Shown in pieces: positions 25,254-34,787 of a stretch of DNA of 64,000 nucleotides. Numbering within the stretch: position 1 is the stretch's first letter; every line of letters begins with the position of its first letter. This DNA is from Afipia sp. Root123D2. GTDB taxonomy: Bacteria; Pseudomonadota; Alphaproteobacteria; Rhizobiales; Xanthobacteraceae. The stretch is taken from assembly GCF_001425835.1 (NCBI RefSeq), contig NZ_LMDP01000004.1, positions 62,001 through 126,000 of the forward strand, written 5' to 3'. The notes under the pieces are model-generated. The model was not told the origin of the DNA. It saw nothing but the letters and a program-made list of their open reading frames with translations, and ran no database searches. Both the position numbers and the translations under genes were made by a program.

Positions 25254-26041
25254 GCGGTTTTCCTTATTCGTGCGTTGACGATTTGCGGGAGACTGGCGAC
25301 CACGAGTCGCGGGATCACCGCGATGCATCGTGCGTAACGCGGCGCCAGCCGGCGCGGATTGGTGACCATGCGCCATGCCCATTCGAGGCCGAGCTTTTGT
25401 GTGAACGAGGGCGCGCGGGCCTGGGTGTTGGCGATGAAATCGAGTCCTGCGCCGATGCAGAGCAGGCCAATGCCCGAGATTTCGTCGAGACACCGCGCGG
25501 CGAAGATTTCCTGACGGGGGGCGCCCAACGCAATGAAGCAGAGTTGTGCGCCGGAGGTGCGTATCATGTGGGTGGCATCGTCAGCTTCCTCGGAATAGGA
25601 ATCGAAATTTCCGCCGGGCGCGTATGAGCCGACCACCTTCAGGCCGGGAAACCGTTTCGCCAGCCGTCTTGCGGTGCGGTGAAGCGTGAGCTTGTTCGAG
25701 CCCAGAAGATAGATCGGAATTTGTCTGCGCCCGGCTTCCGCGCACAACGGAGCGATCAGATCGGCACCTGTTGTGCGTTCAACCGGAGATCCGGTGAGCC
25801 GGCTCAGGATCGCGATCGGGAAACCGTCCGCGGTGACGAATCGCGCACGCCGGTAGGCGGCACGGAAGTCGGATTTTCGTTGCAGTTGTACGACGTGATC
25901 GAGATTAAGCGTGCAGACCGAGAAGCTCTCGCCCTGCTGCGCAGCCGATACGATAGACGATACCGCTTCCGACATCGACGAGATGTTGATGGTGATGCCA
26001 TCAACCGTGAGATTGCCTCGCTGTGTTTGCGAGTCCAGCAT
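25250..26041 (-). CDS. WecG/TagA/CpsF family glycosyltransferase
   Basis: A 263-residue GT26-family glycosyltransferase. The family marks are LNLDHVVQLQRKSDFRAAYRRA (here read as LNLDHVV and FRAAY), ADGFPIAILSRL with the conserved Asp, GADLIAPLC, IYLLGS, and GAPRQEIF near residue 190. These enzymes add the second sugar to an undecaprenyl-linked primer (ManNAcA in enterobacterial common antigen, ManNAc in teichoic acid). The ATG at 26041 is preceded by AGGAG 6 bases upstream; a longer frame to 26191 has no ribosome site. It is first in a four-gene minus-strand unit and divergent from the GH10-like gene across about 190 bases. Confidence 0.92.
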   Translation of the reverse strand: MLDSQTQRGNLTVDGITINISSMSEAVSSIVSAAQQGESFSVCTLNLDHVVQLQRKSDFRAAYRRARFVTADGFPIAILSRLTGSPVERTTGADLIAPLCAEAGRRQIPIYLLGSNKLTLHRTARRLAKRFPGLKVVGSYAPGGNFDSYSEEADDATHMIRTSGAQLCFIALGAPRQEIFAARCLDEISGIGLLCIGAGLDFIANTQARAPSFTQKLGLEWAWRMVTNPRRLAPRYARCIAVIPRLVVASLPQIVNARIRKTA

Positions 26042-26231
26042 ATCGATCTCCTGTTGGGTGGTGTGATCGAGATAAAAGGAACAAAGCAAACACGTGGCGA
26101 CAACATCATGTGCACCCTGAAAAATCTCGTTATCGGCAAGACAGGAACATGAAATCGCAGTATTGCGTCGCAACGATGGCGTCGGGTTCAATCAATGTAA
26201 CAACGATGCATTCGTGCGACGGAGATCTGCC

Positions 26232-27332
26232 ATGCAAGCTATGTGTTCGAGACGAGAGGCGCTTGCGATTCTGGGCGGCGCAGGAATTTCTTTACGAAGT
26301 CATGCGTCGTGCGCGGCAACGAGCGAAAGTCTTGGCGAGATTGCGGCGGCGAATGGGCTGATTTTTGGATCCGCCGCCGGTCCGTCGATATTTAAGGATT
26401 TCGCGTATCGCGATCTCTATCCAGCGCAAACCCGAATCATCACGACGGACATCGCGCTCAAGATCGGCACGATTGCGCCGCAACCGGGACCGAAACGATT
26501 CGACAGCGCGGATCGGCTGCTGAATTTCTGTGCATCGCATCGCATCCCGATGCGCGGCCATTGCCTGATCTGGAACGAGTGGGTTCCGGCGTGGGTGAAA
26601 TCCATGAGTGTTCCCGAGCGCCAGAAATTCTTCGACGCTTATATCGAGGAGGTGGTGGGTCGCTATGCCGGCAAGCTGCACTCGTGGGACATCGTCAACG
26701 AACCGTTCTGGCCGGGACACAAGGCGCCCGGCGGATATCGGCTTGGCCCGTGGTACGAGGCGTTCGGCACCGGCTACGTTCGCCGCGCATTCGAACGCGC
26801 AGGCGCGGTCGACAAGACAACGAAGTTTGTCCTCAACGAAGCGCAGTCCGAGCGCGACGACGATGTCGGGCGTAAAGTGCGCGCAGGCCTGTTGCATCTG
26901 GTCGATGAGTTGCAGAATGCCGGCGTCCGTCTCGACGCGGTCGGATTGCAGGGTCACCTCCAGCCGCGTTATCCACACGATCCGGCGCGCTTTCTCGATT
27001 TCGTCCACGCGCTCGCCGACAAGAAGGTGGACATCTACATCACCGAATTCGACGTGCGCGACGATACGTTCCCGGACGACATTCCGACGCGGGATGCGAT
27101 GATCGCCGACACCGCGGAAAAATTCCTCAACAACGTGTTGTCGGTGCCCCGGGTCAAGGCGGTGATCGCGTGGGAACTCGCGGACAACTACTCGTTCTAC
27201 ACATCGGCCGCGAAAAAGAAGAACCCGGCCGCAACCCGGCTGCCGCGGCCGCTGCCGTATGACGACCAGATGCAGAAGAAGCCGCTGTGGTTCGCGATGG
27301 CAAAAGCCTTCCGGAACGCCAAGCGGGACTAG
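26232..27332 (+). CDS. GH10-family endo-glycanase (xylanase-like), probably exported
   Basis: A 366-residue glycoside hydrolase of family 10. WDIVNEPFW places the acid/base Glu157, and DIYITEFDVRDD the nucleophile Glu272; RGHCLIWNEWVP is the conserved strand-3 region. The usual substrate-site motif with Glu-Asn-x-Met-Lys-Trp on strand 2 is replaced by TTDIALKIGTIAP, so the substrate may not be xylan. The N-terminus has a twin-arginine-like SRREALAILGGAGISL, pointing to Tat export. ATG 26232 follows GGAGA at 7-8 bases. It lies alone on the plus strand inside the exopolysaccharide locus, so it may trim or release the polymer made there, like glycanases of other polysaccharide loci. Confidence 0.88.
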   Translation: MQAMCSRREALAILGGAGISLRSHASCAATSESLGEIAAANGLIFGSAAGPSIFKDFAYRDLYPAQTRIITTDIALKIGTIAPQPGPKRFDSADRLLNFCASHRIPMRGHCLIWNEWVPAWVKSMSVPERQKFFDAYIEEVVGRYAGKLHSWDIVNEPFWPGHKAPGGYRLGPWYEAFGTGYVRRAFERAGAVDKTTKFVLNEAQSERDDDVGRKVRAGLLHLVDELQNAGVRLDAVGLQGHLQPRYPHDPARFLDFVHALADKKVDIYITEFDVRDDTFPDDIPTRDAMIADTAEKFLNNVLSVPRVKAVIAWELADNYSFYTSAAKKKNPAATRLPRPLPYDDQMQKKPLWFAMAKAFRNAKRD

Positions 27333-27351
27333 CGGTCACCCAATCCATCGC

Positions 27352-28788
27352 TCAGCCGGAATGCTGCGCCCGCAGGCGGACCATGCGCACCAGTGACGGG
27401 CTGTACAGGATGGCAAGAACGGCCGGATAGACCGCGGCGCCGGCGGCGATGTGACCCGCCAGCGTGATGAAATTGCGGGCTTCAGGAAGCACGTAGAGCA
27501 GCGCGGCCATCGCGCCGGTCGCGATGGCGATGCGCGCCAGATGACGGAGCGGCAGCGTCAGCTGGAATTTCGAAAATCCGATCGCGAAGCTCGCGGTCGC
27601 GGCGCAAACCGCCGCAGCCACATTGGCGGCCGCGCCGCCGACCACGCCCCATTTCCAGATGAATGCGACGCTGAACGCAATCGTCACCGCGGCGTCGATG
27701 CTGGCGACCACCACCAGCGGCCGCGTGCGGTTATGCAGGAGAAACACCTGGTCGCCGAAATGGGCGCGCAGATTGCGGATCGCACCGGCAAGGGCGGAGA
27801 GCGGCAGGATCGCCAGCGTCACCGCCTGAAATCGTTCGGCGATCAGGAGGTGGACGATCTCGGTGCGCAGCATGAAAATGCCGACGATGCTGGGCGCAAG
27901 GATGGCGACGAGAAGCGCGCAATTGTCGGCGAGTTGACGGATCGCGGCCTTGCTGCCGCTCTCCTCCATCCGCTTGATCGCGATCGGGAAGGCTGCGGCT
28001 GTGACCAGCATGGCGGCGACGGCCGCCGCGCGTTGACCGAGACCGTAGCCGACCGCGAACAAGCCTGCCGCCGCCACGCCGAGGAGATCGTTGACAGCGA
28101 ATCGCGACGCGTTGAGGCCGACCCATCCCAGCGCGCCGCCGATGAACAGCGGAACGCCATATTGCATCGCATGCCGGATGATCTCGCGGTCCACCGGCCA
28201 CAGGCGGTGGCCGTAACCGATTTTCGGCAATACGACGAACGCGGCGACGAACTGGGCGATGGCGTAGCCGGCGAGCGGCCATTCCGGATTTTGTCCGAGC
28301 CAACGGATCATCAGCAGGCCGATCAGGAATCCGGCCGACGGTCCGATGATCTGCTGGATCGAATAGACGCCGATCTGCTGCCGCACCCGGGCGCGTTCGC
28401 CGATGTAAAGATTGAGCGAGCGTGATATCACATAGGCGATGGCCGCGCCGAGCAGGCCGGAGTTTGCATCCGGCGCGATCACCAGCAGCAGAATTCCGAC
28501 CATCGCCGCGCTTTGAATAACGATGGACGCCAGCAGAACCACGTTCTCGGTGCGGTAGAATCGCTGCGCGTCGTCGTCGCTCTGGAAGCGTCCGAAAAAC
28601 CGCAGCGCATATTGCGACCACCATGCCAGAAACGCGATCTGCAGCAATTCATGCGTCGCCGTCACCAGCGTGATGACGCCGAGGGTGTGTTCGTCGACCA
28701 CGTGGGTCCATACGATCATCGCGATCAGCTGGAACAGCGGTCCGACAATCTGCGCCGGCATATAAAGGAGTGTCTGCCGCAACAGCAT
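27352..28788 (-). CDS. Wzx-like oligosaccharide flippase
   Basis: A 478-residue integral membrane protein with about 12-14 hydrophobic segments and the layout of the MOP-superfamily polysaccharide flippases. It should move undecaprenyl-linked repeat units from the cytoplasmic to the periplasmic face of the inner membrane. The N-terminal LLRQTLLYMPAQIVGPLFQLIAMIVW and later SRSLNLYIGERAR (seen in parts) resemble lipopolysaccharide-type exporters. The ATG at 28788 is preferred to a GTG at 28794 because a GGGAG lies 7 bases before the ATG but only 1-2 before the GTG. It starts 2 bases after the stop of the acyltransferase gene, so the two are coupled. Confidence 0.85.
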   Translation of the reverse strand: MLLRQTLLYMPAQIVGPLFQLIAMIVWTHVVDEHTLGVITLVTATHELLQIAFLAWWSQYALRFFGRFQSDDDAQRFYRTENVVLLASIVIQSAAMVGILLLVIAPDANSGLLGAAIAYVISRSLNLYIGERARVRQQIGVYSIQQIIGPSAGFLIGLLMIRWLGQNPEWPLAGYAIAQFVAAFVVLPKIGYGHRLWPVDREIIRHAMQYGVPLFIGGALGWVGLNASRFAVNDLLGVAAAGLFAVGYGLGQRAAAVAAMLVTAAAFPIAIKRMEESGSKAAIRQLADNCALLVAILAPSIVGIFMLRTEIVHLLIAERFQAVTLAILPLSALAGAIRNLRAHFGDQVFLLHNRTRPLVVVASIDAAVTIAFSVAFIWKWGVVGGAAANVAAAVCAATASFAIGFSKFQLTLPLRHLARIAIATGAMAALLYVLPEARNFITLAGHIAAGAAVYPAVLAILYSPSLVRMVRLRAQHSG

Positions 28789-28790
28789 GG

Positions 28791-29840
28791 TCACGCTCCC
28801 AGCCAGCGGGACAGACGCGGCGGCGCCAGCATGCGGATCGCCAGCAGCGCCGCGACGCTGATGACCGCCGTTACCATGAACGTAATCGCAAAATCGGCAA
28901 CCGGGCCAAGCTCTCGCAATCCGGCGTGATCGCGCAGGATCATGATGACGAAGATGTGCCAGAGATAGATGAAGTAGCTGCCCGACCCGATGGCGGCGAG
29001 GAAAGGGAGTCTGATCGGCAGGGCAAAGAGCAGCGTGCTGAACAGAGCCGCGTAACCGAAGAAGGCCACCGAGTCGTAATCGGCGGCATCGCCGGTGTCG
29101 CTCAGCCGGATCGTGGCATAAATGACGTAGGTCACACCCGCCGCACCGGCGAGCAGCGTTCGCATGTCGCGGACCGCCAGCCCGATGTCCGATATCGCGA
29201 GCAGTGCGCCTAGCGCCGCGAAGCCGAACCAGAACGGAATGTCGCGCAGCCGCGCTTCCTGAATGAGCGAGTCCGAATAGCCGAGGTGCTGCATCAGCGG
29301 ATCGAGATAGCTTCCGACGATCAGCCCGAGCCCGATCGACATCGCCAGCAGCACGGCGAGCCGCTGTCGCGTCTCAGGCGCGCCGATTTCGGCCAGCCGG
29401 AACACCAGCCACAGCGCGACGGTGCAGCCGATATAGACGAACACATAATAGTAGACGAACACATAGGCGAGAACGAACCGCGCGACGGTGGTGGTCACGC
29501 GGTGATCCATCGCCGGGTTATGCAGCGCCATGTAGATGTAAGCGGCGACGAATGCGATCGCATACGGAATCAGCGCCATCCTGATGCGCTTGGCGAGCGG
29601 AACACGGCCCGCGCGCGCCGTGAGGTAGCCGGTCGCGAACAGAAACACCGGGACGGAGGGCCGCAGCGCCGCATCCACCAGAGTTTCCCATGCCGGCAGA
29701 AGCGGCTGCGGCAGCGCATGAATGCCGATCACCATCAGGATGGCGATGCCGCGCATGGTGTCGATGCCGGTATCGCGGCCGACGACCTGAGATTCGGAAT
29801 CGCGGTCCAGCGTGCGCGCGCCGGACATCATTGCGCCCAT
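28791..29840 (-). CDS. acyltransferase family 3 membrane protein
   Basis: A membrane O-acyltransferase (OafA/NodX-type) of about 349 residues with some ten hydrophobic segments. The N-terminal RDTGIDTMRGIAILMVIGIHA carries the R-G-I-A-x-x-x-V and His features of the family (here MRGIAIL then IGIHA). It probably adds acetyl or another acyl group to the polysaccharide repeat unit. The start is uncertain: ATG at 29840 is used, but it has a poor ribosome site; a TTG at 29918 would add 26 residues and bring the gene to within about 27 bases of the upstream stop. The frame further up belongs to the glycosyltransferase gene. Confidence 0.82.
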   Translation of the reverse strand: MGAMMSGARTLDRDSESQVVGRDTGIDTMRGIAILMVIGIHALPQPLLPAWETLVDAALRPSVPVFLFATGYLTARAGRVPLAKRIRMALIPYAIAFVAAYIYMALHNPAMDHRVTTTVARFVLAYVFVYYYVFVYIGCTVALWLVFRLAEIGAPETRQRLAVLLAMSIGLGLIVGSYLDPLMQHLGYSDSLIQEARLRDIPFWFGFAALGALLAISDIGLAVRDMRTLLAGAAGVTYVIYATIRLSDTGDAADYDSVAFFGYAALFSTLLFALPIRLPFLAAIGSGSYFIYLWHIFVIMILRDHAGLRELGPVADFAITFMVTAVISVAALLAIRMLAPPRLSRWLGA

Positions 29841-29944
29841 CGCCGCCGGTTGCTGGACGGCGGCCGCGGTCACCGGCGCCGGGCGGTGCGTGTCGAAGGC
29901 GCGGTTGAGATAATTACGCAAGGGCGTCTCGAAAGGTGATGCGT

Positions 29945-31045
29945 TCAGCGGACGTTGCCGCGTTCGGTTCGATCCATTTTTGCCTGCCGGGGTGACAGGC
30001 GAGCCTGCTGCCGGGCCACCCGCGCGATCAGCTCGATCGCGGCGTCGCGGTCGGCCGCGGCCTGCGCGTTCCAGCGTGCGAGATTTTTCTGCCCCTCCAT
30101 CACGCCTGCAGTGCGCCACCCGGCGCCGGACGCTGCCGCTGCGATCCGGGCCGCCGCCTCAGTGGGCTCGCCGGGATCGACAAAAATGCCGGAGCGGTCG
30201 AGCACCTCGTGGAAGATCGCGGCATCCGGCGCGATGACCGGAAGGCCGGCATATTGCGCCTCGAGCAACGGCAGCCCGAGTCCTTCCTCGTGGGACGTAC
30301 AGATGAACATGTCGGCATCCTGCAGGATGCGGTTGACGCTTTCCGCCGGCTGATAGCCGTGCAGATGGACACCCGGAGTGGCCTTGAGGGTTTGCCAGTC
30401 GTTGCCCCAGCCCTCGCGTCCGACGATTTCGAGCGTGGCGTCGGGAAAGCCGCGCTGGCGCAAGGCGGTGAGGATACGCGCCGCCGCGACGAAGTTCTTG
30501 CGCGGCTCCACGGTGCCGAGCGCGACCAGACGCAAGGAGCAGGTGGCTTCATCGCGTGCGGCGCGGGCGTCCGGCGACAGGCCGAAAACGTTGCGCACCT
30601 GCGGCCGGTACAGCGTGATCTCGGCGTCGGAGCGGCAATGCGCGGAAAGTTTTTGCCGTGTGTCGGCCGAGTTGGCGAAAAAACGCGGATAGTGCCGCAC
30701 CGCGACCTTGAACGGTTCGGCCATATAGAGCCGCGCCTTGCGGCTGAGATCGGCGCGCCGCGTCAGCAGGAATACGTCGTGAATATAGGGTATCACGCGC
30801 GCGGCGAACGGGCGCAGCAGCGGGCTCGGCGGAAAACCGGGACACAACAGGATCGACGACGATGACGCGGCCAGCCGCGCCGGCAACCCGAATGTCTGGG
30901 TCGCCACCATGAGCCCGATGCCGCGCGATGTGACCGGGATCACGCCGAGAGGCGCGAGCGCCGCCGACGAGAACAATTCGTGGGTGATGCGCTCGAGGCC
31001 GGTGACGTGACGCCCGAGATGGGTGTGATCGACATAAATGGTCAT
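29945..31045 (-). CDS. glycosyltransferase family 4
   Basis: A 366-residue GT-B glycosyltransferase, GT4-like. It begins TIYVDHTHLGRHVTGLERI, a form seen in WbaZ/RfaB-like mannosyl- and rhamnosyltransferases; FFANSADTRQKL is the typical inter-domain strand, LVALGTVEPRKN begins the nucleotide-sugar domain, and SHEEGLGLPLLEAQ carries the E-x7-E motif. The ATG at 31045 overlaps the polymerase stop by 4 bases (ATGA). The longer frame to 31276 is a shadow. The sugar donor is unknown; the nearby manC suggests GDP-mannose or a derivative as one donor in the pathway. Confidence 0.9.
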   Translation of the reverse strand: MTIYVDHTHLGRHVTGLERITHELFSSAALAPLGVIPVTSRGIGLMVATQTFGLPARLAASSSSILLCPGFPPSPLLRPFAARVIPYIHDVFLLTRRADLSRKARLYMAEPFKVAVRHYPRFFANSADTRQKLSAHCRSDAEITLYRPQVRNVFGLSPDARAARDEATCSLRLVALGTVEPRKNFVAAARILTALRQRGFPDATLEIVGREGWGNDWQTLKATPGVHLHGYQPAESVNRILQDADMFICTSHEEGLGLPLLEAQYAGLPVIAPDAAIFHEVLDRSGIFVDPGEPTEAAARIAAAASGAGWRTAGVMEGQKNLARWNAQAAADRDAAIELIARVARQQARLSPRQAKMDRTERGNVR

Positions 31046-32478
31046 GGATGCCCAACTCCCTGAGGCCGCCCTGGCGCGGATCGCACAGCGCGGCGCGGCG
31101 TCTGTGCCGCACGCGCCCGTTCCTGCGGCAGAAGCAACACGATGAGCGCAACGAATTGCGCCAACTGAATGTTCTTGGACGAGAAGCTGACCGAACTCGC
31201 CGCGATCACGAAGATCAGGAGAATGATCGCCCATACCGCCCGGTGCGATCGCCGCACGATCTCGGCGAACAGGCAAACCAACCCGATGGTGATCATCGCT
31301 GTGTGAAGGACGCCGAACTGCACGGCGCAGGAGATCCAGAAATTCTCGATGCCGTAGTTGAGGCCGAGCTGGGCCTGCAGCGCGTTAACCCGTGCGGGAT
31401 CGGGACCGAGAAGAAGTTCGTGCCAGTCGAAATGCGACAGCAGGTTGAAGGTGGCGATGCGCGCCATCGCGCTGCCTTTGTCGGAGGAGAAGCGCAGCAG
31501 CATCTTGTCGAAGATGCCGAGGTCGAACGCGGCGAAGATCACGATGGCGCCTGCGAACAGCAGGCAGATGGTGGCGATGGCAGCGGGGAGCGTGGTCCGT
31601 CCGCCGCGCAACAAGTCCAGCATCCGGCTTGCCGCGATCGTGCCGAGAACCAGCAGCACGGTGACGAGAGCCGTGCGCCCGCCGAATACCATCAGCGAGG
31701 CGAGACAGAGAGCGAGAATCGGCAACCGCAACACCGCCGGCGGGATCAGCGAGGGGCGAAGGGCGAGCGCCATGACATAGGCCCCGACGATGCCGGATGC
31801 GGTGAGGGGATGTCCCAGCAGCGCCGACGACCGCCATTCCCCGAACACCACCACGCTGCCGAGCGTCAGCGGGATCAGGCGATGACCGGAAAAATACTCA
31901 TAGTAGCCGATGACGACATTGAGAAGGATCAGCAGGTGAACCGCCCAGATGATCGGCGTCATCCGGGATTGCGGCAGCTGCCAGATCACGAGGCACAGGA
32001 TCACCGGCAGCAGGAAGGTGTCGATGATGACGGTGAATGGCCGATCGAGGACGACCATCTGCACCGCGAGAAACGACCAGCACATCAGGTAGACCAGAAT
32101 CAGTTTGTTCTCGACGAACAGCTTGTTGATCTGACCTATCGGATCGCCGCTGCGGAACAGCATCAATCCGAACGCCATCAGCGCGAGATAAGTCGCCGGG
32201 TGCAGTTTCTCGTAGAAGTTTCCGCCGGCGGTCAGATAGTGAACGTTCCAGTGGGTTAACATTCCCGAAGACAGCGCGAGCATCGACGCCACCGAAAGCG
32301 TCATCAACGCAATGATCATCCCGTCGAGCGAGACGCCGGCCGAAACCGCCGGAGCGTGCGGCATTCGCGGCGAGTGCGGCTGGCTCCAGCGCGGCGGAAG
32401 CCGGCCGCCGCCGTGGCGCGGTTGCCGCGTGCCGACGGGCAAGCCGCCGGCATGTCCCTTGACGGGAACCAGCGTCAC
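31042..32478 (-). CDS. Wzy-like polysaccharide polymerase
   Basis: A 478-residue membrane protein with about eleven hydrophobic segments and a long periplasmic loop near residues 330-375 that ends in a GIENFWISCAVQFG segment, as in O-antigen polymerase/ligase proteins. It should join repeat units on the periplasmic side, with chain length set by the Wzc-like protein encoded just upstream. The first 45 residues are polar and basic. The GTG at 32478 overlaps the stop of the Wzc-like gene (GTGA) and has GGGAG about 8 bases upstream. Polymerases vary strongly in sequence, so the call rests on topology and context. Confidence 0.82.
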   Translation of the reverse strand: MTLVPVKGHAGGLPVGTRQPRHGGGRLPPRWSQPHSPRMPHAPAVSAGVSLDGMIIALMTLSVASMLALSSGMLTHWNVHYLTAGGNFYEKLHPATYLALMAFGLMLFRSGDPIGQINKLFVENKLILVYLMCWSFLAVQMVVLDRPFTVIIDTFLLPVILCLVIWQLPQSRMTPIIWAVHLLILLNVVIGYYEYFSGHRLIPLTLGSVVVFGEWRSSALLGHPLTASGIVGAYVMALALRPSLIPPAVLRLPILALCLASLMVFGGRTALVTVLLVLGTIAASRMLDLLRGGRTTLPAAIATICLLFAGAIVIFAAFDLGIFDKMLLRFSSDKGSAMARIATFNLLSHFDWHELLLGPDPARVNALQAQLGLNYGIENFWISCAVQFGVLHTAMITIGLVCLFAEIVRRSHRAVWAIILLIFVIAASSVSFSSKNIQLAQFVALIVLLLPQERARAAQTPRRAVRSAPGRPQGVGHP

Positions 32479-34787
32479 GAGGCGGCTCCCTGGCCGAGGC
32501 TTGCGGTGCCGTACGGCTTCAGATAGGCCGAACTGCGATAGTAGTCGTAGAACCGCAGGCGGCTGAGATCGACTCGCGTCAGCACCGTTCCGAGAATCCG
32601 GTCATGCACCGGGCCGAGCAGACCGATGGTGTGTGTCAGCACCTCCTGCGGCGTCTGATCCCAGCCGACTGCGAGAACGATCCTGTCGGACAGTTCGGCG
32701 AGCGCGCGGCCATCGACCAGCGGCACGAGGGGCGGGGAATCGATAATGATCAGTTCGTAACGCTGGCGAAGGTGATCGAGGATATCGCCCATCTGTTCGG
32801 AGAACATCAGTTCGGTGATGATGTCGACGTTCTTCACCACGGGCGACGGCAGGATCGACAGCCCGGAGTTGCGATCGAAATGGACGGCGCGCTCCAGCGG
32901 CGCCACGCCGGTGGCGACTTCGAGCAGGCCGGCGTCGGCATGAGGGCAGAGCGCGCGCGTCAGCGCCGGATTGCGGAGATCGCCGTCGATCAGCAGCGTC
33001 TTGATGCCGAGGGTGGCGAGCGACAGCGCGAGATTCGACGCCAGAGTCGTCTTTCCCTCGCTGTCGAGTGACGACGTGACCAGGATCACCTTGATCGGCT
33101 GGATTCGCATGGTGCGTTGAATCGACAGCCGCACGGCGCGGATCGCCTCGGCGAAGAATGTGCCGGGCTCGTCGATGGCATAGCGCATCAATGGCGGCTG
33201 CAGCGAGGGCGGCAGCAACCGCACTGTTCTCGGGTCGTAGTGCTCAAGCTCGTTTCGTCCGCGCTTGGCGCGTCCGGCCAGTTCGCGTGCGCCGATCGCC
33301 GGCAGCGCTGCGAGCGCGGGAACGCCGGTGATATTCTCGGCCTGTTCGAGCGTTTTCACCCGGCGGTCGAGATAGTCGGCAAGAAAGGCGATCACGCAGC
33401 CGATGCCCAGCCCGAGCATCAGCGCGAGGCCGAGAATGAGCTTTGATTTCGGCGATGATGGCCGGATCGGAACGCTGGCCCGCGTCACCACGCGCGAGTC
33501 GGGCATCTCCAGGCTTTCCTGCGCGGTGGTTTCCTTGTAGCGGGCCAGATAGGATTCATAGAGCGTCCGGTTGGCTTCCGCCTCGCGTTGCAGTTCGTGC
33601 AGGCGCACCTGCGCCTGGCCCGACGTGCTCGAAACCCCCTGAAGCTGGTCGAAGCTCTGCTGCAGCGACGCCTCGCGCGATTTGGCAACGTCGTAATCGT
33701 GCTTGGTGCTTTCCAGCACGCGGCGGATTTCGTCGTTGATCAGGCGCTGGGTGTCCTTCAACTGGGCGCGGACATTGGCGACGAGCGGATGGCGCACGCC
33801 GTATTTGCTCGACAGGTCGGCCTCGTTCTTGGCGATGTCGGCGTACTGGGCGCGCAATTTTGCGATCGTCTCCGATGACAGCGCGGCGTTGATGCCGCCG
33901 GGATCGCCGCCGGTTTTGGCCAGTTGCTGGACCTGATCGTATTTTGCCTTCGCCTCGGCGGTCTGCACGCGGGCGGCGATGATCTTGTTGTTGAGATCGG
34001 TGATCTGCTGATCGTTGACCGTGACGCCCTGCGACACCGCGAGGTTGTTCGCCGAGCGGAAATCCTCGACCGCTCGTTCCGATGAGACGACGCGCGACTT
34101 CAATCCGTCGATCTGGCTGTTGAGCCAGTTGGCGGCGATTCGCGTGGCGTCCGATTTGGCGCGGACCTGCTCCTCGAAATATCCTTCGGCGATGGCGTTG
34201 GCGATCGTTGCCGCCTTCTTCGGTTCTTCCGAACTGACATTGATGTCGACAAGGAAGGTCGTGCCCTGGCGCGTCACCTTCATGCGCCGTTGCAGGATAT
34301 CCACCGAATTGGCCGTCGCGGCGTCCTCGGGGCTGGCGCCATCGGCCGGAGGGCTGCTTCGGAACAGGCGCTTGATCGGATCGAGCAGGCCGGGTTCGGG
34401 CGAGAACTCGGGATCGCTGGTGAGTTTCAGTTTTTCGACGACGCGCTGGAGAATCGCCACCGACTGGATCAGCAGCGTCTGGCTTTCGATGGTGGCATCG
34501 TCCGTGCCGAAATTGGACAGCACGGTCTGCGTGGTATCGACCACATTGGCGCGGCGCGGATCGACCAGCACCGTGGAGGTCGCTGTATATAATGTGTCGG
34601 CCGCCATCACATAGATCAGGGCGAGCGCGACCAGCGCCGCCGGCGCCACGGCGGCGATCTTCCAGCGCCGGAGCAAGATTCGCGCCATCTCCCGCAGGTC
34701 GACGGTCGGTTGCGACCAGCGGCCGACCGCCGTGCCGGTGTGTTCGTCCGCAGGCGGGTGATCGTAGTCAGAACTGCGCTGTAACAT
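32475..34787 (-). CDS. Wzc-like polysaccharide co-polymerase with tyrosine-kinase domain
   Basis: A 770-residue inner-membrane protein that combines a Wzz chain-length domain with a cytoplasmic BY-kinase domain. The first membrane helix is about residues 45-65 (KIAAVAPAALVALALIYVM), a long periplasmic coiled-coil region follows (about 70-450), PIRPSSPKSKLILGLA marks the second helix, and the kinase part has Walker A SSLDSEGKTT, Walker A' TLLIDGD and Walker B IIIDSPP. The C-terminus is tyrosine-rich (RFYDYYRSSAYLKPYG), the site of autophosphorylation in the family. ATG 34787 overlaps the outer-membrane protein gene by 20 bases. It should control polymer length and export through the Wza-like protein. 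Confidence 0.93.
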   Translation of the reverse strand: MLQRSSDYDHPPADEHTGTAVGRWSQPTVDLREMARILLRRWKIAAVAPAALVALALIYVMAADTLYTATSTVLVDPRRANVVDTTQTVLSNFGTDDATIESQTLLIQSVAILQRVVEKLKLTSDPEFSPEPGLLDPIKRLFRSSPPADGASPEDAATANSVDILQRRMKVTRQGTTFLVDINVSSEEPKKAATIANAIAEGYFEEQVRAKSDATRIAANWLNSQIDGLKSRVVSSERAVEDFRSANNLAVSQGVTVNDQQITDLNNKIIAARVQTAEAKAKYDQVQQLAKTGGDPGGINAALSSETIAKLRAQYADIAKNEADLSSKYGVRHPLVANVRAQLKDTQRLINDEIRRVLESTKHDYDVAKSREASLQQSFDQLQGVSSTSGQAQVRLHELQREAEANRTLYESYLARYKETTAQESLEMPDSRVVTRASVPIRPSSPKSKLILGLALMLGLGIGCVIAFLADYLDRRVKTLEQAENITGVPALAALPAIGARELAGRAKRGRNELEHYDPRTVRLLPPSLQPPLMRYAIDEPGTFFAEAIRAVRLSIQRTMRIQPIKVILVTSSLDSEGKTTLASNLALSLATLGIKTLLIDGDLRNPALTRALCPHADAGLLEVATGVAPLERAVHFDRNSGLSILPSPVVKNVDIITELMFSEQMGDILDHLRQRYELIIIDSPPLVPLVDGRALAELSDRIVLAVGWDQTPQEVLTHTIGLLGPVHDRILGTVLTRVDLSRLRFYDYYRSSAYLKPYGTASLGQGAAS

